Assembly (NCBI GenBank): GCA_018058245.1
Contig: JAGPCC010000001.1
Span: forward strand, 1 to 64,000
DNA: 64,000 nucleotides
Direction: 5' to 3'
Source: Verrucomicrobiales bacterium
GTDB taxonomy: Bacteria; Verrucomicrobiota; Verrucomicrobiia; Verrucomicrobiales; DEV007
The notes under the pieces were generated by a model. The model did no database searches. It saw only the letters and a list, made by a program, of their open reading frames with translations, and was not told where the DNA came from. Every line of letters starts with the position of its first letter. The stretch's first letter is position 1. The position numbers and the translations under genes are program-made. Shown here piece after piece: positions 9,529 through 19,186 of the stretch.

Positions 9529-10248
9529 ATGCCTGCGCTCGATCCCGAAAAAGCGATCCCGCAGCACATCGCCATCATCATGGATGGCAATGGACGATGG
9601 GCGAAAGCCCGCAGCCTACCGCGACGGGACGGACACCGTGCCGGAGCGGACTCTGTCGAAGAGTGTCTCAAGGCTTGCGGCGACCTTGGGGTGCAGTATC
9701 TGACCCTCTACGCTTTTAGCTCCGAAAACTGGAAGCGCCCCGAAGCGGAAGTAACTGCTCTGATGGGCCTGCTCGCGCATTTTTTGAAGGAAAAGACGCC
9801 CAGCCTGATGAAGAATAACATCCGGCTTCAGGTGATTGGACAGCTCGAGCGTCTTCCGAGGCGGAATCAGAAACAGCTCCACGAATCCATTGCCAAAACA
9901 GCGGCAAACAACGGACTCACCCTCATCGTAGCGCTCAGTTACGGTTCGCGAGAAGAGATCGTCGAAGCGGCGCGGAAGCTGATGGAAGAGGCCAAGGCCG
10001 GGACCTTGCAACCGTCGGATCTGACAAACGAGATTTTTGCGAATCATCTCTACACCGCCGGAACTCCCGACCCCGATCTTCTCATCCGCACGAGCGGAGA
10101 ATGCCGGGTCTCCAACTTTCTCCTTTGGCAGATCAGCTACGCGGAAATGGTCATCAGTCCGACGTTCTGGCCCGACTTCCGCCGCGAACATCTCGAATCG
10201 GCGATCGCCGACTATCAGCAGAGGCAGCGCCGTTTTGGAGGATTGTGA
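9529..10248 (+). CDS. uppS: Isoprenyl transferase (undecaprenyl diphosphate synthase)
   Basis: A 239-residue cis-prenyltransferase that builds undecaprenyl diphosphate, the lipid carrier for peptidoglycan and O-antigen, at the inner membrane face. The diagnostic blocks are present: IIMDGNGRWA (catalytic Asp), the SSENWKRP block, and the C-terminal RTSGE...SNFLLWQ...YAEM stretch ending in the FWPDF motif. Length is normal. It lies directly downstream of purA and converges on the oxidoreductase gene with only 18 bases between stops. Confidence 0.96.
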   Translation: MPALDPEKAIPQHIAIIMDGNGRWAKARSLPRRDGHRAGADSVEECLKACGDLGVQYLTLYAFSSENWKRPEAEVTALMGLLAHFLKEKTPSLMKNNIRLQVIGQLERLPRRNQKQLHESIAKTAANNGLTLIVALSYGSREEIVEAARKLMEEAKAGTLQPSDLTNEIFANHLYTAGTPDPDLLIRTSGECRVSNFLLWQISYAEMVISPTFWPDFRREHLESAIADYQQRQRRFGGL

Positions 10249-10266
10249 TCGGTGGGGGTTCTCGTC

Positions 10267-11412
10267 CTATTCAAGCGGTTCCAGCTCCACCCATTTCCGC
10301 TCCTCCCAACTCCGGATTCCGGCTTCGGCGAGCTGAACACCCTTTGCGCCTTCCATAAGATCAAAATGGTAGGGTTCGTCGAGAACGACGTGACGCAGGA
10401 AGAGTTCCCACTGAATCTTGAACGCATTATCGTAGGTCGTCGCGTCAGGGACCTCCTGCCAGCCTTCGTAAAAATTGATGGGCTGATCGATGTCCGGATT
10501 CCAGACCGGCTTCGGAGTGGCACCGAGTGACTGAACCCAGCATTTACGTAGTCCCACGACAGCGGAGCCGTGAGTTCCATCCACGTTCATCACAAAAAGA
10601 TCATCGCGGCGCACGCGTACATCCCAGGAGCTGTTGAACTGACAGACGATTCCGTTTTCCAGTTGGAAGGTAGCGTAGCAACTGTCGTCGGCGGTGCATT
10701 CGTACGGGTTTCCGCTCTCGTCGATGCGCTCGGGAATGTGAGTAGCCCCGAGGCAGGAAACGCTTTCGATCTTTCCAAAGGTATGATCAACGAGGTAACG
10801 CCAGTGGCAGAGCATATCGATGATGATGCCGCCTCCATCTTCCTTGCGATAGTTCCAACTTGGACGCTGGATCGGCTGGTCGGCATCGTGTCCGGTGAAG
10901 ACCCAGTATCCGAATTCGCCTCGAACCGAGAGAATGCGGCCGAAAAACCCCTGATCGATCAGCATTTTTAGCTTCCGGATTCCAGGGAGCCAAAGCTTGT
11001 CCTGAACGACTCCGTTCTTCACTCCGGCTTCGCGGCAAAGTTCCGCTAATCGCACTGCCTCGGCAGTTTCCACGGCAGTGGGTTTTTCGCAATAGATTGC
11101 TTTCCCGGCTTTGACTGCCATTTCCACAAAACGTGCCCGGTGCAGGGTGCTACTTGCATCGAAAAAGACTTGGTTGTAGTCGTCGGCGAGAGCTGCCTCG
11201 AGATCGGTCGTGAACCGCTCCACACCGTATTTTTCCGCCAGTTCACGGAGCTTGTTTTCACTGCGACCAGTGAGAATGGGATCAACCTGGATGACTTCGT
11301 CCGGAGAAATCCGAATCCCTCCCTGCTCCCGAATCGCAAGGATCGAGCGCACGAGATGCTGATTGGTACCCATGCGTCCAGTGACGCCGTTGAGAATGAT
11401 GCCGATGTTCAT
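10267..11412 (-). CDS. Gfo/Idh/MocA family oxidoreductase
   Basis: About 381 residues from the ATG at 11412. The N-terminal Rossmann domain begins [13 protein letters not shown], followed by the family CEKP motif ([14 protein letters not shown], Lys probably at the catalytic site) and the alpha/beta C-terminal domain with [12 protein letters not shown]. Such enzymes are NAD(P)-dependent dehydrogenases of sugars or cyclitols; the substrate is unknown. An upstream in-frame ATG (11487) would overlap ilvA by 55 bases and adds a non-homologous, basic N-terminus, so the shorter form is preferred. It lies 20 bases downstream of ilvA on the same strand. Confidence 0.87.
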   Translation of the reverse strand: MNIGIILNGVTGRMGTNQHLVRSILAIREQGGIRISPDEVIQVDPILTGRSENKLRELAEKYGVERFTTDLEAALADDYNQVFFDASSTLHRARFVEMAVKAGKAIYCEKPTAVETAEAVRLAELCREAGVKNGVVQDKLWLPGIRKLKMLIDQGFFGRILSVRGEFGYWVFTGHDADQPIQRPSWNYRKEDGGGIIIDMLCHWRYLVDHTFGKIESVSCLGATHIPERIDESGNPYECTADDSCYATFQLENGIVCQFNSSWDVRVRRDDLFVMNVDGTHGSAVVGLRKCWVQSLGATPKPVWNPDIDQPINFYEGWQEVPDATTYDNAFKIQWELFLRHVVLDEPYHFDLMEGAKGVQLAEAGIRSWEERKWVELEPLE

Positions 11413-11432
11413 ATTGGAATAGAAAACTTGGA

Positions 11433-12983
11433 TTATCGCGCGGCGCTGCTGATCCTTACGGAAGTTTGTGAATCGAGTGCTTTGCACAAGCGGTAGCCTT
11501 CGCCCTGCGGCGGAATCGTCTTCAGAAACGCGTCCCGCTCTTCGAGGGAAGGGAAATCCAGACCGATGAGAGCACGTCCGATCCGCTCTCCGGAATGTCG
11601 GTAATTGAAATATACGAGGTTCGCATTTCCCGAGAGTTGTTTCGCAAGGAAGTCATGGAGGGCACCGGTCCTCTCATAAAAATCCAAGCGCAAAAATGCC
11701 GGATGGGACAGCAGATCTCCCCGAAAAGGGATCGCTCGGAAGGCAATGTCAGTACCTCCAGTGATGTCCTCCCAAGGGAGTCCACTGGCATCGAGTTTGT
11801 CTGTCACCGCCGCGAGCGTTGATGGGTGATCCGACGAGAGTGTAAAAGCCGGCCAAGCGGCGGATTCATCCGTTTTCCCATATTGGAAATCAGTGATATC
11901 GATCCCAGTGAAACTGTTTTCCATGAGTGCAAGCATCGCCCCAGGTATCTCTGGCATGCGGATACGGAGAGTGCGGCTGTGGCGGATCGTGGACCCTTCG
12001 GATTGGGCGATGCGTCCGAGTTGGAGGAAATCGATGTTCGCTCCGCAAAGGACGACGAGAACCCTTTTTCCCGTGAGGGATTCTTTTTCTGCAAGGGCGG
12101 CGGCAAGACCCATGGCTCCCGATGGCTCGGAAACACAGCGCAATCCCTCCCACAAGGTACGGATGGCACGAGTCACCTGGGCGTTGCTGACTGTGACGAT
12201 CCGATCGAGACTGTCCTGACAAATCTCGAAAGGAAGTGCTCCCGCTTGGCGGACGGCTGTGCCGTCGCAAAAGAGATCGACCTCCGAAAGCGGCACCGGT
12301 TTCCCCGCCGCGATCGCTGCCTTCATGGATGCCTGGCCCTCGCCCTCGACACCGACGATTTCGATCTCCGGCCAGTAGGTCTTCAGCCAAGTCGAAACGC
12401 CTGCCGCCATTCCGCCGCCACCGATCTGGAGATAAGCGATATCAAAGGGACCTTCGCCAGAGAGAACGACCTCATCCGCGAGCGTCCCCTGACCGGCCAT
12501 GACTTGGAGATCGTCGTAGGCGTGAATGTAGACAGCTCCACTCTCGACCTCATCGGCGCGGGCCGCCTGCACGGCCTCGTCATAACTGTCTCCGGAAAGG
12601 TGGATGGAAACGTATTCCGCTCCGTGGGTCAGGACGGCGTTCTGCTTCACCTGTGGGGTCGAGCGAGGCATGTAGATGCGGGCCTGAATGCCGAGTTGTT
12701 TCGCAGCGAGCGCGACTCCCTGTGCATGGTTCCCGGCGGATGCAGTGACAACTCCGCGCCCGACTTCCGCTTCAGTGAGAGCTGCCATCCGGTTCGCAGC
12801 TCCACGCCACTTGTAGGCTTTGATCGTGGAGAGATCCTCACGTTTTACCCAAATCTGCTGACCATTGGAGAGAGTGAGTGTTTCCAGCGGCGTAGGTTGC
12901 CCAAAATGATAAACACGCTCGCGCGCAAAAAGGATTTCCTGGCGGAGTTTCCGGGCGAGGGGGAGGGAGTCATCGCGTGTCAT
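11433..12983 (-). CDS. ilvA: Threonine deaminase, biosynthetic type
   Basis: About 516 residues, close to the 514 of E. coli IlvA. It is a PLP-dependent fold-type II enzyme converting threonine to 2-oxobutanoate for isoleucine synthesis. The PLP lysine lies in [11 protein letters not shown] near residue 60, the Gly-rich phosphate loop is GGGGMAAG, and a C-terminal region of about 170 residues (from [12 protein letters not shown]) forms the tandem ACT-like regulatory domains that in the family sense isoleucine and valine. The ATG at 12983 is preferred over 13013 because the extra ten residues are unlike the family. It is followed by a Gfo/Idh gene and preceded by a dksA-like gene on the same strand. 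Confidence 0.95.
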   Translation of the reverse strand: MTRDDSLPLARKLRQEILFARERVYHFGQPTPLETLTLSNGQQIWVKREDLSTIKAYKWRGAANRMAALTEAEVGRGVVTASAGNHAQGVALAAKQLGIQARIYMPRSTPQVKQNAVLTHGAEYVSIHLSGDSYDEAVQAARADEVESGAVYIHAYDDLQVMAGQGTLADEVVLSGEGPFDIAYLQIGGGGMAAGVSTWLKTYWPEIEIVGVEGEGQASMKAAIAAGKPVPLSEVDLFCDGTAVRQAGALPFEICQDSLDRIVTVSNAQVTRAIRTLWEGLRCVSEPSGAMGLAAALAEKESLTGKRVLVVLCGANIDFLQLGRIAQSEGSTIRHSRTLRIRMPEIPGAMLALMENSFTGIDITDFQYGKTDESAAWPAFTLSSDHPSTLAAVTDKLDASGLPWEDITGGTDIAFRAIPFRGDLLSHPAFLRLDFYERTGALHDFLAKQLSGNANLVYFNYRHSGERIGRALIGLDFPSLEERDAFLKTIPPQGEGYRLCKALDSQTSVRISSAAR

Positions 12984-13053
12984 GATCTGGGTTCCGGCTC
13001 GAACTGTTGGCATGCCTCTCGCGCCGGGAAAACAAGCAGGGACTGCTCCTCTC

Positions 13054-13404
13054 TCACATTTCTGTCTCGTGGACTTCTTGGCAACTCAGGCAGAGGGAAA
13101 CGCTCGGTTTTGCGTCCAGCCTCGCAGAGGGAATCGCGACACCGCAGGATTCGCAATCACCGTAGGTACCGAGTTCGATTCGCTCGAGGGCATGGGAGAT
13201 TTTCAGCGCCAGCTTATACTCGCTTTGAGCGACAGAGGCATCGACTTCCAGGCTCTCCAGATCCGACGCCCGGTCAGGCCCTACAAAATCCTTGCTGGTA
13301 TAGCTATCACCTAAATCCGATTCGTGCGTCTGAGACGCTTCATTGAGTTTGGCAAGTTGCGTTTCAAGCGCTTTCCGGTAGTGGTCCAGTTGTTCCGTAG
13401 TCAT
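13054..13404 (-). CDS. DksA/TraR-family zinc-finger protein
   Basis: A 116-residue protein with an N-terminal predicted coiled coil (many Leu, Glu and Lys residues, 1-70) and a C-terminal four-cysteine zinc finger, YGDCESCG followed by LCLSCQE. This is the DksA/TraR C4 type signature. Members bind RNA polymerase through the secondary channel and modulate transcription, often with ppGpp. The coiled-coil tip motif D-x-x-D-x-A of classical DksA is present only in a similar form (DRASDLESLEVDASV), so it may be a DksA-like paralogue. It sits 70 bases upstream of ilvA. Confidence 0.88.
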   Translation of the reverse strand: MTTEQLDHYRKALETQLAKLNEASQTHESDLGDSYTSKDFVGPDRASDLESLEVDASVAQSEYKLALKISHALERIELGTYGDCESCGVAIPSARLDAKPSVSLCLSCQEVHETEM

Positions 13405-13689
13405 TGATATGGGGAGGTGATGATCAAGAGACAGTCATTTTGGCCCTAGGTCGAGACCGAAGTTCTGCCGATCTAATTTCCCTGCATATCTGTTGAAAAA
13501 AGAAGCAGAATCGATTCTTTTCGCTACGAGGACGGTGTTTGTGTTTACCTCAGTGAACTCAAGAATTCTAGCACCGCCGTACCTCCCCGATCGTTCCCTC
13601 TTTTCGATCTCCTTGGAAGAAGTAAAATTTCTGCCCTGATCAGGCCATAGCCTCCGGATTCGACTTCTGCTATAACAACCGACTCTTCC

Positions 13690-14511
13690 ATGAAACACCG
13701 CTATCCCACCTTCCTCATTCTCATCCTTGCGGTCTTCGCGACTGGGTTGGTGATGGCGCAGAACCAGAAGGGAAAGAGTAAAAAGAAAGAGAATCCGAAA
13801 AAGGAGTTTTACTCCGGCGATCCGATCAAGGCCCTCATCATCACCGGCGGCTGCTGCCACAATTACCTTTACCAGACCTATGCGCTGGGTTCTGCGGTAC
13901 AGGCAGTCGCGAATGTTGATTTTGAGATCGTAAAAGCGGGTGGAAACGGGACGGATGCTCAGATTTCTCTCTACAATGATCCAGATTGGGCAAAACCGTA
14001 TGACGTGGTCATTCACAACGAATGTTTTGCTGATACGGTGGATCCGGAATACATCCGCCGCATCACTTCGGCTCACCACGGCGGAGTTCCGGCGATCGTG
14101 GTTCACTGTGCGATGCATACCTACCGCTCCGCAGAGATCGATGACTGGCGCGAATTTCTCGGAGTAACGAGCCGTCGGCACGATCATCAGAGCCGCTATC
14201 CGGTAACGGTAATTGAAGGTGCCCATCCCATCATGAAGGGGTTTCCGACCGATTGGGTCACGCCGATGGATGAGCTCTACATCATCGAGAAACTCTGGCC
14301 GAATGCAACGGCGCTCGCCAGTTCCGTCAGCGAGAAGGATGGCCAGGAATACCCAGTGATCTGGGCAAATGATTTCGGCGGAACCCGAGTCGTGGGCACG
14401 ACCTACGGCCACTCGGATGAAACCTTCGGTGATCCTGTTTTCACTCGCATGCTCGCTCGCGCGATCCTCTGGGCTGCCGGAAAAGAGGCGGGCGACCCTC
14501 CGAAAGAGTGA
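13690..14511 (+). CDS. Secreted ThuA-like domain protein
   Basis: A 273-residue exported protein. A signal peptide (about 1-20, ending VMA-QN) is followed by a Lys-rich linker and a ThuA domain, a class I glutamine-amidotransferase-like fold, starting at KALIITGGCCHNY and including VVHCAMHTY, the late EDG-like stretch and PVIWANDFGGTRVVGTTYGH. ThuA proteins occur in sugar-utilisation loci (ThuA is required for trehalose use in rhizobia) but their reaction is not established; in this group of bacteria they are often secreted. It converges on the PDZ gene across a strong hairpin. Confidence 0.85.
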   Translation: MKHRYPTFLILILAVFATGLVMAQNQKGKSKKKENPKKEFYSGDPIKALIITGGCCHNYLYQTYALGSAVQAVANVDFEIVKAGGNGTDAQISLYNDPDWAKPYDVVIHNECFADTVDPEYIRRITSAHHGGVPAIVVHCAMHTYRSAEIDDWREFLGVTSRRHDHQSRYPVTVIEGAHPIMKGFPTDWVTPMDELYIIEKLWPNATALASSVSEKDGQEYPVIWANDFGGTRVVGTTYGHSDETFGDPVFTRMLARAILWAAGKEAGDPPKE

Positions 14512-14535
14512 TTTTTTTGTTTGGTTCAGAGTTGG

Positions 14536-14575
14536 TGAAGAGGCGGAAGAGAAATCTCCGCCTCTTCATTTCTGA
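14536..14575 (+). terminator. Strong intrinsic terminator between convergent genes
   Basis: Bases 14536-14547 pair perfectly with 14557-14568 (12 bp, core GAAGAGGCGGA) around a 9-base loop, with TTTCT after the stem. The element lies 24 bases after the ThuA stop and before the PDZ gene end; the T-rich side favours termination of the + strand transcript, though the stem could serve both. Confidence 0.75.
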
Positions 14576-14584
14576 AGCTGGTTC

Positions 14585-15634
14585 TCAGAGAGGGCCTTCG
14601 CTCTCTTCTGGAGTCACTTTCATTTCCCGGGCAGGAGAACTCGTTTCCTCGGGATCCTTTTCCGGAGTCGGTGGAAGCAGGACGTCAAAATTTTTCAATT
14701 TCATGATGTCCAGCTGGTCTCGTGCTGCTTCTGGAAGCGACTTTGTCCCCTCCGCCGCATCATAGGGGCCGTCGTAGATCACTTTTCCGGCGGCATCCTG
14801 GATTTTGATATGATGTGCGCCTGCCTTTTCCGTCAGAGTGACTTCGCCCTCCTTGTTGTCAATTTTCAGGACTCCTTCCGCTCCAAAAACACGCAAGGGA
14901 AATCCAGGACTCACAGATACAGAGGGAGGGCGACCACTCTGAGGTTGCCGTGGAGATTCCTCACCCGGATTTTGATTTTCGTTCGGATCCCGGTTTCGCA
15001 TGGGATTTCCGCGCCATTCGGGACGATTTTCATTCATCCAGTTTTGCCAGTAGTCCTGCTGCCGCCTCATGGATTCCTGCCAATTCGGATTGTTCTTTTC
15101 AGGTGGAAGACCGGATCGGGAATGGGGGTGCAACACGGCGAGATGCTCAGGATCAGTCTCCGCCAAGGTTATTTTGACCGTTTCTTCAGCACCTTTTCGG
15201 ATGAGTTTCAGGCTCACAACATCACCCGGTGCGCAGGTTCTCACGAGGAGTGAGAGATGCTCGGGTGAGATGAGTCGTTGATCTTCAAAATAGGTGATGA
15301 TGTCACTTCGTTTTAACCCCGCCTTGCCGGCAGGAGAATCCTCTATCACCTCGATCACTTGGATGCCAAACCCATCGTCGAGTTCAAGATGGCTGCGTAG
15401 GGACTCGTCAATCCCGGACGTGGCGACTCCCACCCAGGGCCGCAGGAACGTGTTTCGTGAAGATTCCGACTTGGTGCTCCTCGCTCCCTCATGGTGGGGG
15501 GGGCGGGGCGTGGCCTCACGCTGCTCCACCGGCGGGTCCTCTCGAGGGGCTTTCGGTGTTTCCTCCTGCGCGGTCGCGGGGAGGATCAGGGAGCTGAGAA
15601 GCAGAATCGAACAGGTGGGAATGAAGGCACGCAT
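14585..15634 (-). CDS. Secreted PDZ-domain protein
   Basis: About 349 residues. From the ATG at 15634 a clear signal peptide (MRAFIPTCSILLLSSLILP, ending ATA-QE) leads into a Pro/Glu/Arg-rich linker, then a PDZ domain (roughly residues 60-155) with WVGVAT, DSPAGKAGLKRSDIITY and the GDVVSLKLIRKG strand. The remaining half is Asn/Arg/Pro-rich with a final small domain. There is no protease domain, so it is likely a periplasmic adaptor rather than a DegP-type enzyme. An alternative TTG start at 15664 overlaps the upstream stop (TTGA) and would add ten residues ahead of the signal peptide. Confidence 0.8.
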   Translation of the reverse strand: MRAFIPTCSILLLSSLILPATAQEETPKAPREDPPVEQREATPRPPHHEGARSTKSESSRNTFLRPWVGVATSGIDESLRSHLELDDGFGIQVIEVIEDSPAGKAGLKRSDIITYFEDQRLISPEHLSLLVRTCAPGDVVSLKLIRKGAEETVKITLAETDPEHLAVLHPHSRSGLPPEKNNPNWQESMRRQQDYWQNWMNENRPEWRGNPMRNRDPNENQNPGEESPRQPQSGRPPSVSVSPGFPLRVFGAEGVLKIDNKEGEVTLTEKAGAHHIKIQDAAGKVIYDGPYDAAEGTKSLPEAARDQLDIMKLKNFDVLLPPTPEKDPEETSSPAREMKVTPEESEGPL

Positions 15635-15660
15635 ATGGGAGGAGGGTTGGGGAAAATTAC

Positions 15661-16173
15661 TCAATCTGTCTGCAGGGGGATGATCACCTCCTCACTGCGG
15701 GGCCGAAAAAAACGGATGTTGGTGCCGGTGTCCGGGTCGTGCCAGTGATAGGCATCGCGATACTCAAGATTCAATCGCTCCTGCGGACCATCTTCGGTCT
15801 CGATGACTCCCCCGGAGGAGGCGTTGAGAAGATAACCATGGGCCGAGACGGGAACAAAATTTTCGCCGGAGAGCGTATCGAGAGATCCGTTCGCGGCGAC
15901 TTCTGCTTGTTGTTCTTGCGGAAAAAGGCGGTCCCCGTAACGGAAGTACCCGAAACCGAACATCGCCACGAGGCAGGCCAGTGAGAGTGGGACGAGCCGA
16001 CTCCAAGGGAGGCGGGTGGCGGCAGAGCCTTCGTTCAATTCGACCGTCTCGATCTCATCGAGTGCGTCGTGGAGATTCGCAAGGACGGTGACAGGGAGCT
16101 TTGTCGGCACAAGGCTACGCAAGAGCGCTTCCAGCTCCTTGTCGTCTTTTTCACTGTTCTCGTTTTCGCTCAT
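15661..16173 (-). CDS. Predicted single-span membrane protein, function unknown (anti-sigma-like layout)
   Basis: 170 residues: an acidic cytoplasmic N-terminus (1-55) with a helix resembling the start of anti-sigma factors, one transmembrane segment (about 62-80, PLSLACLVAMFGFGYF), and a periplasmic C-terminal part of about 85 residues containing an AYHWHDPDTGTNIRFFRP stretch. The layout, and the PDZ protein immediately downstream with overlapping or adjacent translation signals, suggest a membrane regulator and periplasmic partner. No ECF sigma factor gene lies next to it; argH is 56 bases upstream. The C-terminal motif looks conserved but I do not recognise the family. Confidence 0.7.
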   Translation of the reverse strand: MSENENSEKDDKELEALLRSLVPTKLPVTVLANLHDALDEIETVELNEGSAATRLPWSRLVPLSLACLVAMFGFGYFRYGDRLFPQEQQAEVAANGSLDTLSGENFVPVSAHGYLLNASSGGVIETEDGPQERLNLEYRDAYHWHDPDTGTNIRFFRPRSEEVIIPLQTD

Positions 16174-16229
16174 CCTTCATTAGGTAGAGCGAATGGCCGG
16201 GAGAATTCTGTCTCACTTTGGGAAAAACT

Positions 16230-17612
16230 TTATGCAAAGGGTGCCGCAGCGTGCAGACGCTTCTGCCAACGGGTAATCTGTGCTCCCACGTTCGCGGGCG
16301 ACGGCGCCCCGATCGCTTTCCGAGCTTTGAGCGCTGTTTTTAAATCGAGGACTTTGAAAAGATCCGGTTCAAAAACAGGGGAAAACTGGCGATATTCTTC
16401 CAGAGAGAGATCAGGGAAACCTCGTTTTTCGGTCAAGCTGAAGGCGGTGAGCTTCCCAATCACTTCGTGAGCATCACGGAAGGGAACGCCCTTCAGGACG
16501 AGATAGTCGGCCAGGTCGGTTGCGAGGAGAAAGGGGTCGCTCGTTGCGGCGAGAGTGCGGTCCTCGCGCACCTTGGCGACAATCATCATTTCGGCGAAGA
16601 CTTCGAGGGCGAGCTTGATCTGATCGATCGAGTCAAAGAGGGGTTCTTTGTCCTCCTGCAAATCGCGATTGTAGGTCATCGGTAATCCTTTGATCGTCGT
16701 GAGAAGACCTACGAGATTTCCGATGAGGCGCCCCGTTTTCCCTCGCGTGAGCTCGGCTACGTCGGGATTTTTTTTCTGCGGCATCAGGCTCGAACCGGTC
16801 GTGTGGGCGTCGCTCAATTCGATGAACCCAAACTCGGCGGTCGCCCAGAGAATGACATCCTCACTGAGTCGCGAGAGATGAACTCCCGCGAGAGAAATCA
16901 CAAAAAGTAGCTCCGCCACAAAATCCCGATCGCTCACCGCATCCATGCTGTTCTGTGTGATCGCAGGGAACCCGAGTTTTTCGGCAACAATTTTCCGATT
17001 GAGCACGATGGTGGAACCCGCGAGAGCGCCGGAACCGAGAGGCATCACATTGATGCGCTGGTAACAATCACGCACCCGCTGTTTGTCCCGCTCGAGCATT
17101 TCCAAGTAGGCAAGAAGATGATGGGCAAAAAGGACGGGTTGGCCTCGCTGCAAGTGCGTGTAGCCGGGAACGACAGCCTCTGGATGATTCACCGCGAGAG
17201 TGAGGAGCGCATTCTGCAGCGTTGTGAGTCGCTGGTAGATCGCTTGGGATTCCGCCCGGCAAAAGAGACGAATGTCGAGTGCGACCTGATCATTGCGGCT
17301 GCGGGCGGTATGGAGTTTTGCTCCAGGGGCTCCGATTTTGTCGGTCAGAGCCCGCTCGATATTCATGTGAATATCTTCAAGGCTAGTCTTAAAGCGGAAT
17401 TCACCCGTTTCGATCTCTCGTTTGATTTCGTTCAGTCCGCGCACAATCGCCTTTTCCTCTGCCTTCGTGAGAATGTTCGCATCGACGAGGGCGGCGGCAT
17501 GCGCGATCGATCCTGCGATGTCGTACGCGTAGAGACGCCAGTCGTAGGAAATCGACTCGCCGTAGCGCTGCACTAGATTTGAAGTCTCTGTCTGAAATCT
17601 ACCTTTCCACAT
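16230..17612 (-). CDS. argH: Argininosuccinate lyase
   Basis: A 460-residue ArgH of the fumarase/aspartase superfamily that splits argininosuccinate to arginine and fumarate, the last step of arginine synthesis. The start reads MWKGRF, as usual for the family, followed by the conserved HMNIERAL, TARSRNDQVA and YTHLQRGQPV blocks, and the superfamily signature GSSLMPQKKNPD with the catalytic serine loop. Length is normal. It is followed on the same strand by the small membrane protein and PDZ genes, which look functionally unrelated. Confidence 0.97.
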   Translation of the reverse strand: MWKGRFQTETSNLVQRYGESISYDWRLYAYDIAGSIAHAAALVDANILTKAEEKAIVRGLNEIKREIETGEFRFKTSLEDIHMNIERALTDKIGAPGAKLHTARSRNDQVALDIRLFCRAESQAIYQRLTTLQNALLTLAVNHPEAVVPGYTHLQRGQPVLFAHHLLAYLEMLERDKQRVRDCYQRINVMPLGSGALAGSTIVLNRKIVAEKLGFPAITQNSMDAVSDRDFVAELLFVISLAGVHLSRLSEDVILWATAEFGFIELSDAHTTGSSLMPQKKNPDVAELTRGKTGRLIGNLVGLLTTIKGLPMTYNRDLQEDKEPLFDSIDQIKLALEVFAEMMIVAKVREDRTLAATSDPFLLATDLADYLVLKGVPFRDAHEVIGKLTAFSLTEKRGFPDLSLEEYRQFSPVFEPDLFKVLDLKTALKARKAIGAPSPANVGAQITRWQKRLHAAAPFA

Positions 17613-17660
17613 GAGTCTGCTTCGCTCGGAGACGCCCTCTTATCAAGCCTGATTTTTGAC

Positions 17661-18143
17661 TCAGACCTGCTTCTCCAGTCTCATCTTGATGAGTGTTTCG
17701 CATCGACCCTCGGTCCTGAGACGGTCGCAACAAGCCTCGATGCGCATGGATTTGGAAGATGGCCGGAAACCGAGACGACGGGTAATGGCATCGATCAGCG
17801 CGGCGGTATTGTCGTCTTCGAATTCGAGGACCTTGCCGCAATCGACACAAATCAAGTGGTTGTGATCGGGGGAATCGAGGAAATTCGGATCGTAAACGCG
17901 CTCATCGCGCCCGAGATCAATTTCTTTAAGGAGCTTACATTCAACGAGCAATGCAATCGTGCGATAGAGCGTCGCTCGCGAGGTCTTCGGGTCGAGGCGG
18001 CGGGCTTTGGCGAACAACTCTTCCGCCGTAAAATGGTCATCGTTCGAAAAGGCGGCTTCAACGATGATGTCTCGCTGACCGGTCCGGCGCATTCCTTTTT
18101 GCTGAATGTAGCGGTCGAGGCGTTCTTTGATTTCCGGGTTCAT
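17661..18143 (-). CDS. Fur-family metalloregulator
   Basis: A 160-residue Fur-family repressor: N-terminal winged helix with MRRTGQRDIIVEAAF and TSRATLYRTIALLVE (recognition helix), then the dimerisation and metal-binding part with the hallmark HNHLICVDCGKVLEF (His-x-His and Cys-x-x-Cys). The second C-terminal CxxC pair of many Fur/Zur proteins is absent; instead single cysteines occur (EACCDRL, GRCETL). Whether it senses iron, zinc, manganese or peroxide cannot be decided. It is divergent from manA with 72 bases between starts, so it could influence that promoter or its own; no clear Fur box was seen. Confidence 0.9.
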   Translation of the reverse strand: MNPEIKERLDRYIQQKGMRRTGQRDIIVEAAFSNDDHFTAEELFAKARRLDPKTSRATLYRTIALLVECKLLKEIDLGRDERVYDPNFLDSPDHNHLICVDCGKVLEFEDDNTAALIDAITRRLGFRPSSKSMRIEACCDRLRTEGRCETLIKMRLEKQV

Positions 18144-18215
18144 CGGTCGATTGATATGAAGTTACGCTAGAAATACCGGCTCCTGCAAAGTATCTTTGCC
18201 TCACTTTACCGCAGT

Positions 18216-19178
18216 ATGTCCAGTTATACGGCTTCATTTATTCGATTTGCACCTATTTATCAAACCCGAGTTTGGGGGGGGCGAATGCTGGAAGAGCGCT
18301 TTCGACGGCCTTTACCGGACTCGTCAAGTCCCTACGGAGAATCCTGGGAGATCTCGGCGCGATCAGAGGCGGACTCAATGGTGATCTCAGGTCCTCTCAC
18401 TGGAATGACCCTCACTCAGCTCTGGGCGGATCTGGAGAGACGACCTCTTCTCTTCGGGGAGAACGCACCAGACGAAGACACCTTCCCTCTGCTTTTCAAA
18501 ATCCTTGATGCTAAAGAGAAGCTCTCGATTCAGGTGCATCCGCCTCTGGCCCAAGCCCGCAAACTGGGAGGCGAACCAAAAACGGAGTGCTGGTACATCG
18601 CCTATGCCGAACCCGGGGCCGAGCTCTACGTGGGGGTTCGCCAGGGTGTTAATGAGGCAGTCCTACGTGCCGCCCTGGAAGACGGAACGGCAGAGGCCTG
18701 CGTCCACTCGATCCCCGTGAAGACAGGGCAGCACATTTTCATCCCGAGCGGTCGGCTTCATGCGATCGGCGGGGGAATCCTCATCTACGAGATCCAGCAA
18801 AACTCTGACACTACCTATCGGGTCTACGACTGGAACCGACTCGGAATCGATGGGGAACCTCGCCAGCTTCACATCAAAGAATCGTTGCAGTGTATCGACT
18901 TCACCGATGTCGAACCGCAGATGGATCCCGAAACAGGGACTCTTCTCGCTGAGTGTGAACATTTCCGGCTCGAAAAGCATCGTATGTCCTCTGGAGAATC
19001 CCTCCAGGCAACAACCATTGGCCGCTTTGCGGTGATCACTGTGATCTCGGGAACGATCAGTGACGGGGAAACCACTTTCACCGAAGGTGACTTTTTCCTC
19101 GTTCCCGCGTTGGCAAAGGCAGATTCCCTAAAAGCCGAACCCAACGGCGCCGAGTTTCTCCTCACAACCTGGGCCTGA
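18216..19178 (+). CDS. manA: Type I mannose-6-phosphate isomerase
   Basis: A 320-residue cupin-fold, zinc-dependent isomerase interconverting mannose-6-phosphate and fructose-6-phosphate for mannose catabolism or GDP-mannose supply. The start resembles the family consensus (P-x-Y-x-x-x-x-WGG), followed by WEIS, the metal-site motif LSIQVHP, and KTECWYI, plus the second-cupin motif SGRLHAIGGGILIYEIQQNSD with a metal His. The short length (about 320) fits the Bacillus-type ManA without the long helical insert. It ends 8 bases before the convergent kdsD gene. Confidence 0.94.
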   Translation: MSSYTASFIRFAPIYQTRVWGGRMLEERFRRPLPDSSSPYGESWEISARSEADSMVISGPLTGMTLTQLWADLERRPLLFGENAPDEDTFPLLFKILDAKEKLSIQVHPPLAQARKLGGEPKTECWYIAYAEPGAELYVGVRQGVNEAVLRAALEDGTAEACVHSIPVKTGQHIFIPSGRLHAIGGGILIYEIQQNSDTTYRVYDWNRLGIDGEPRQLHIKESLQCIDFTDVEPQMDPETGTLLAECEHFRLEKHRMSSGESLQATTIGRFAVITVISGTISDGETTFTEGDFFLVPALAKADSLKAEPNGAEFLLTTWA

Positions 19179-19186
19179 CATAGAGA

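Noticed and set aside
11826-13346. A 506-codon open frame on the + strand opposite ilvA
   Set aside because: It lies antisense to a complete, motif-rich threonine deaminase and its product has no recognisable motifs; long antisense frames are common in GC-rich genes.
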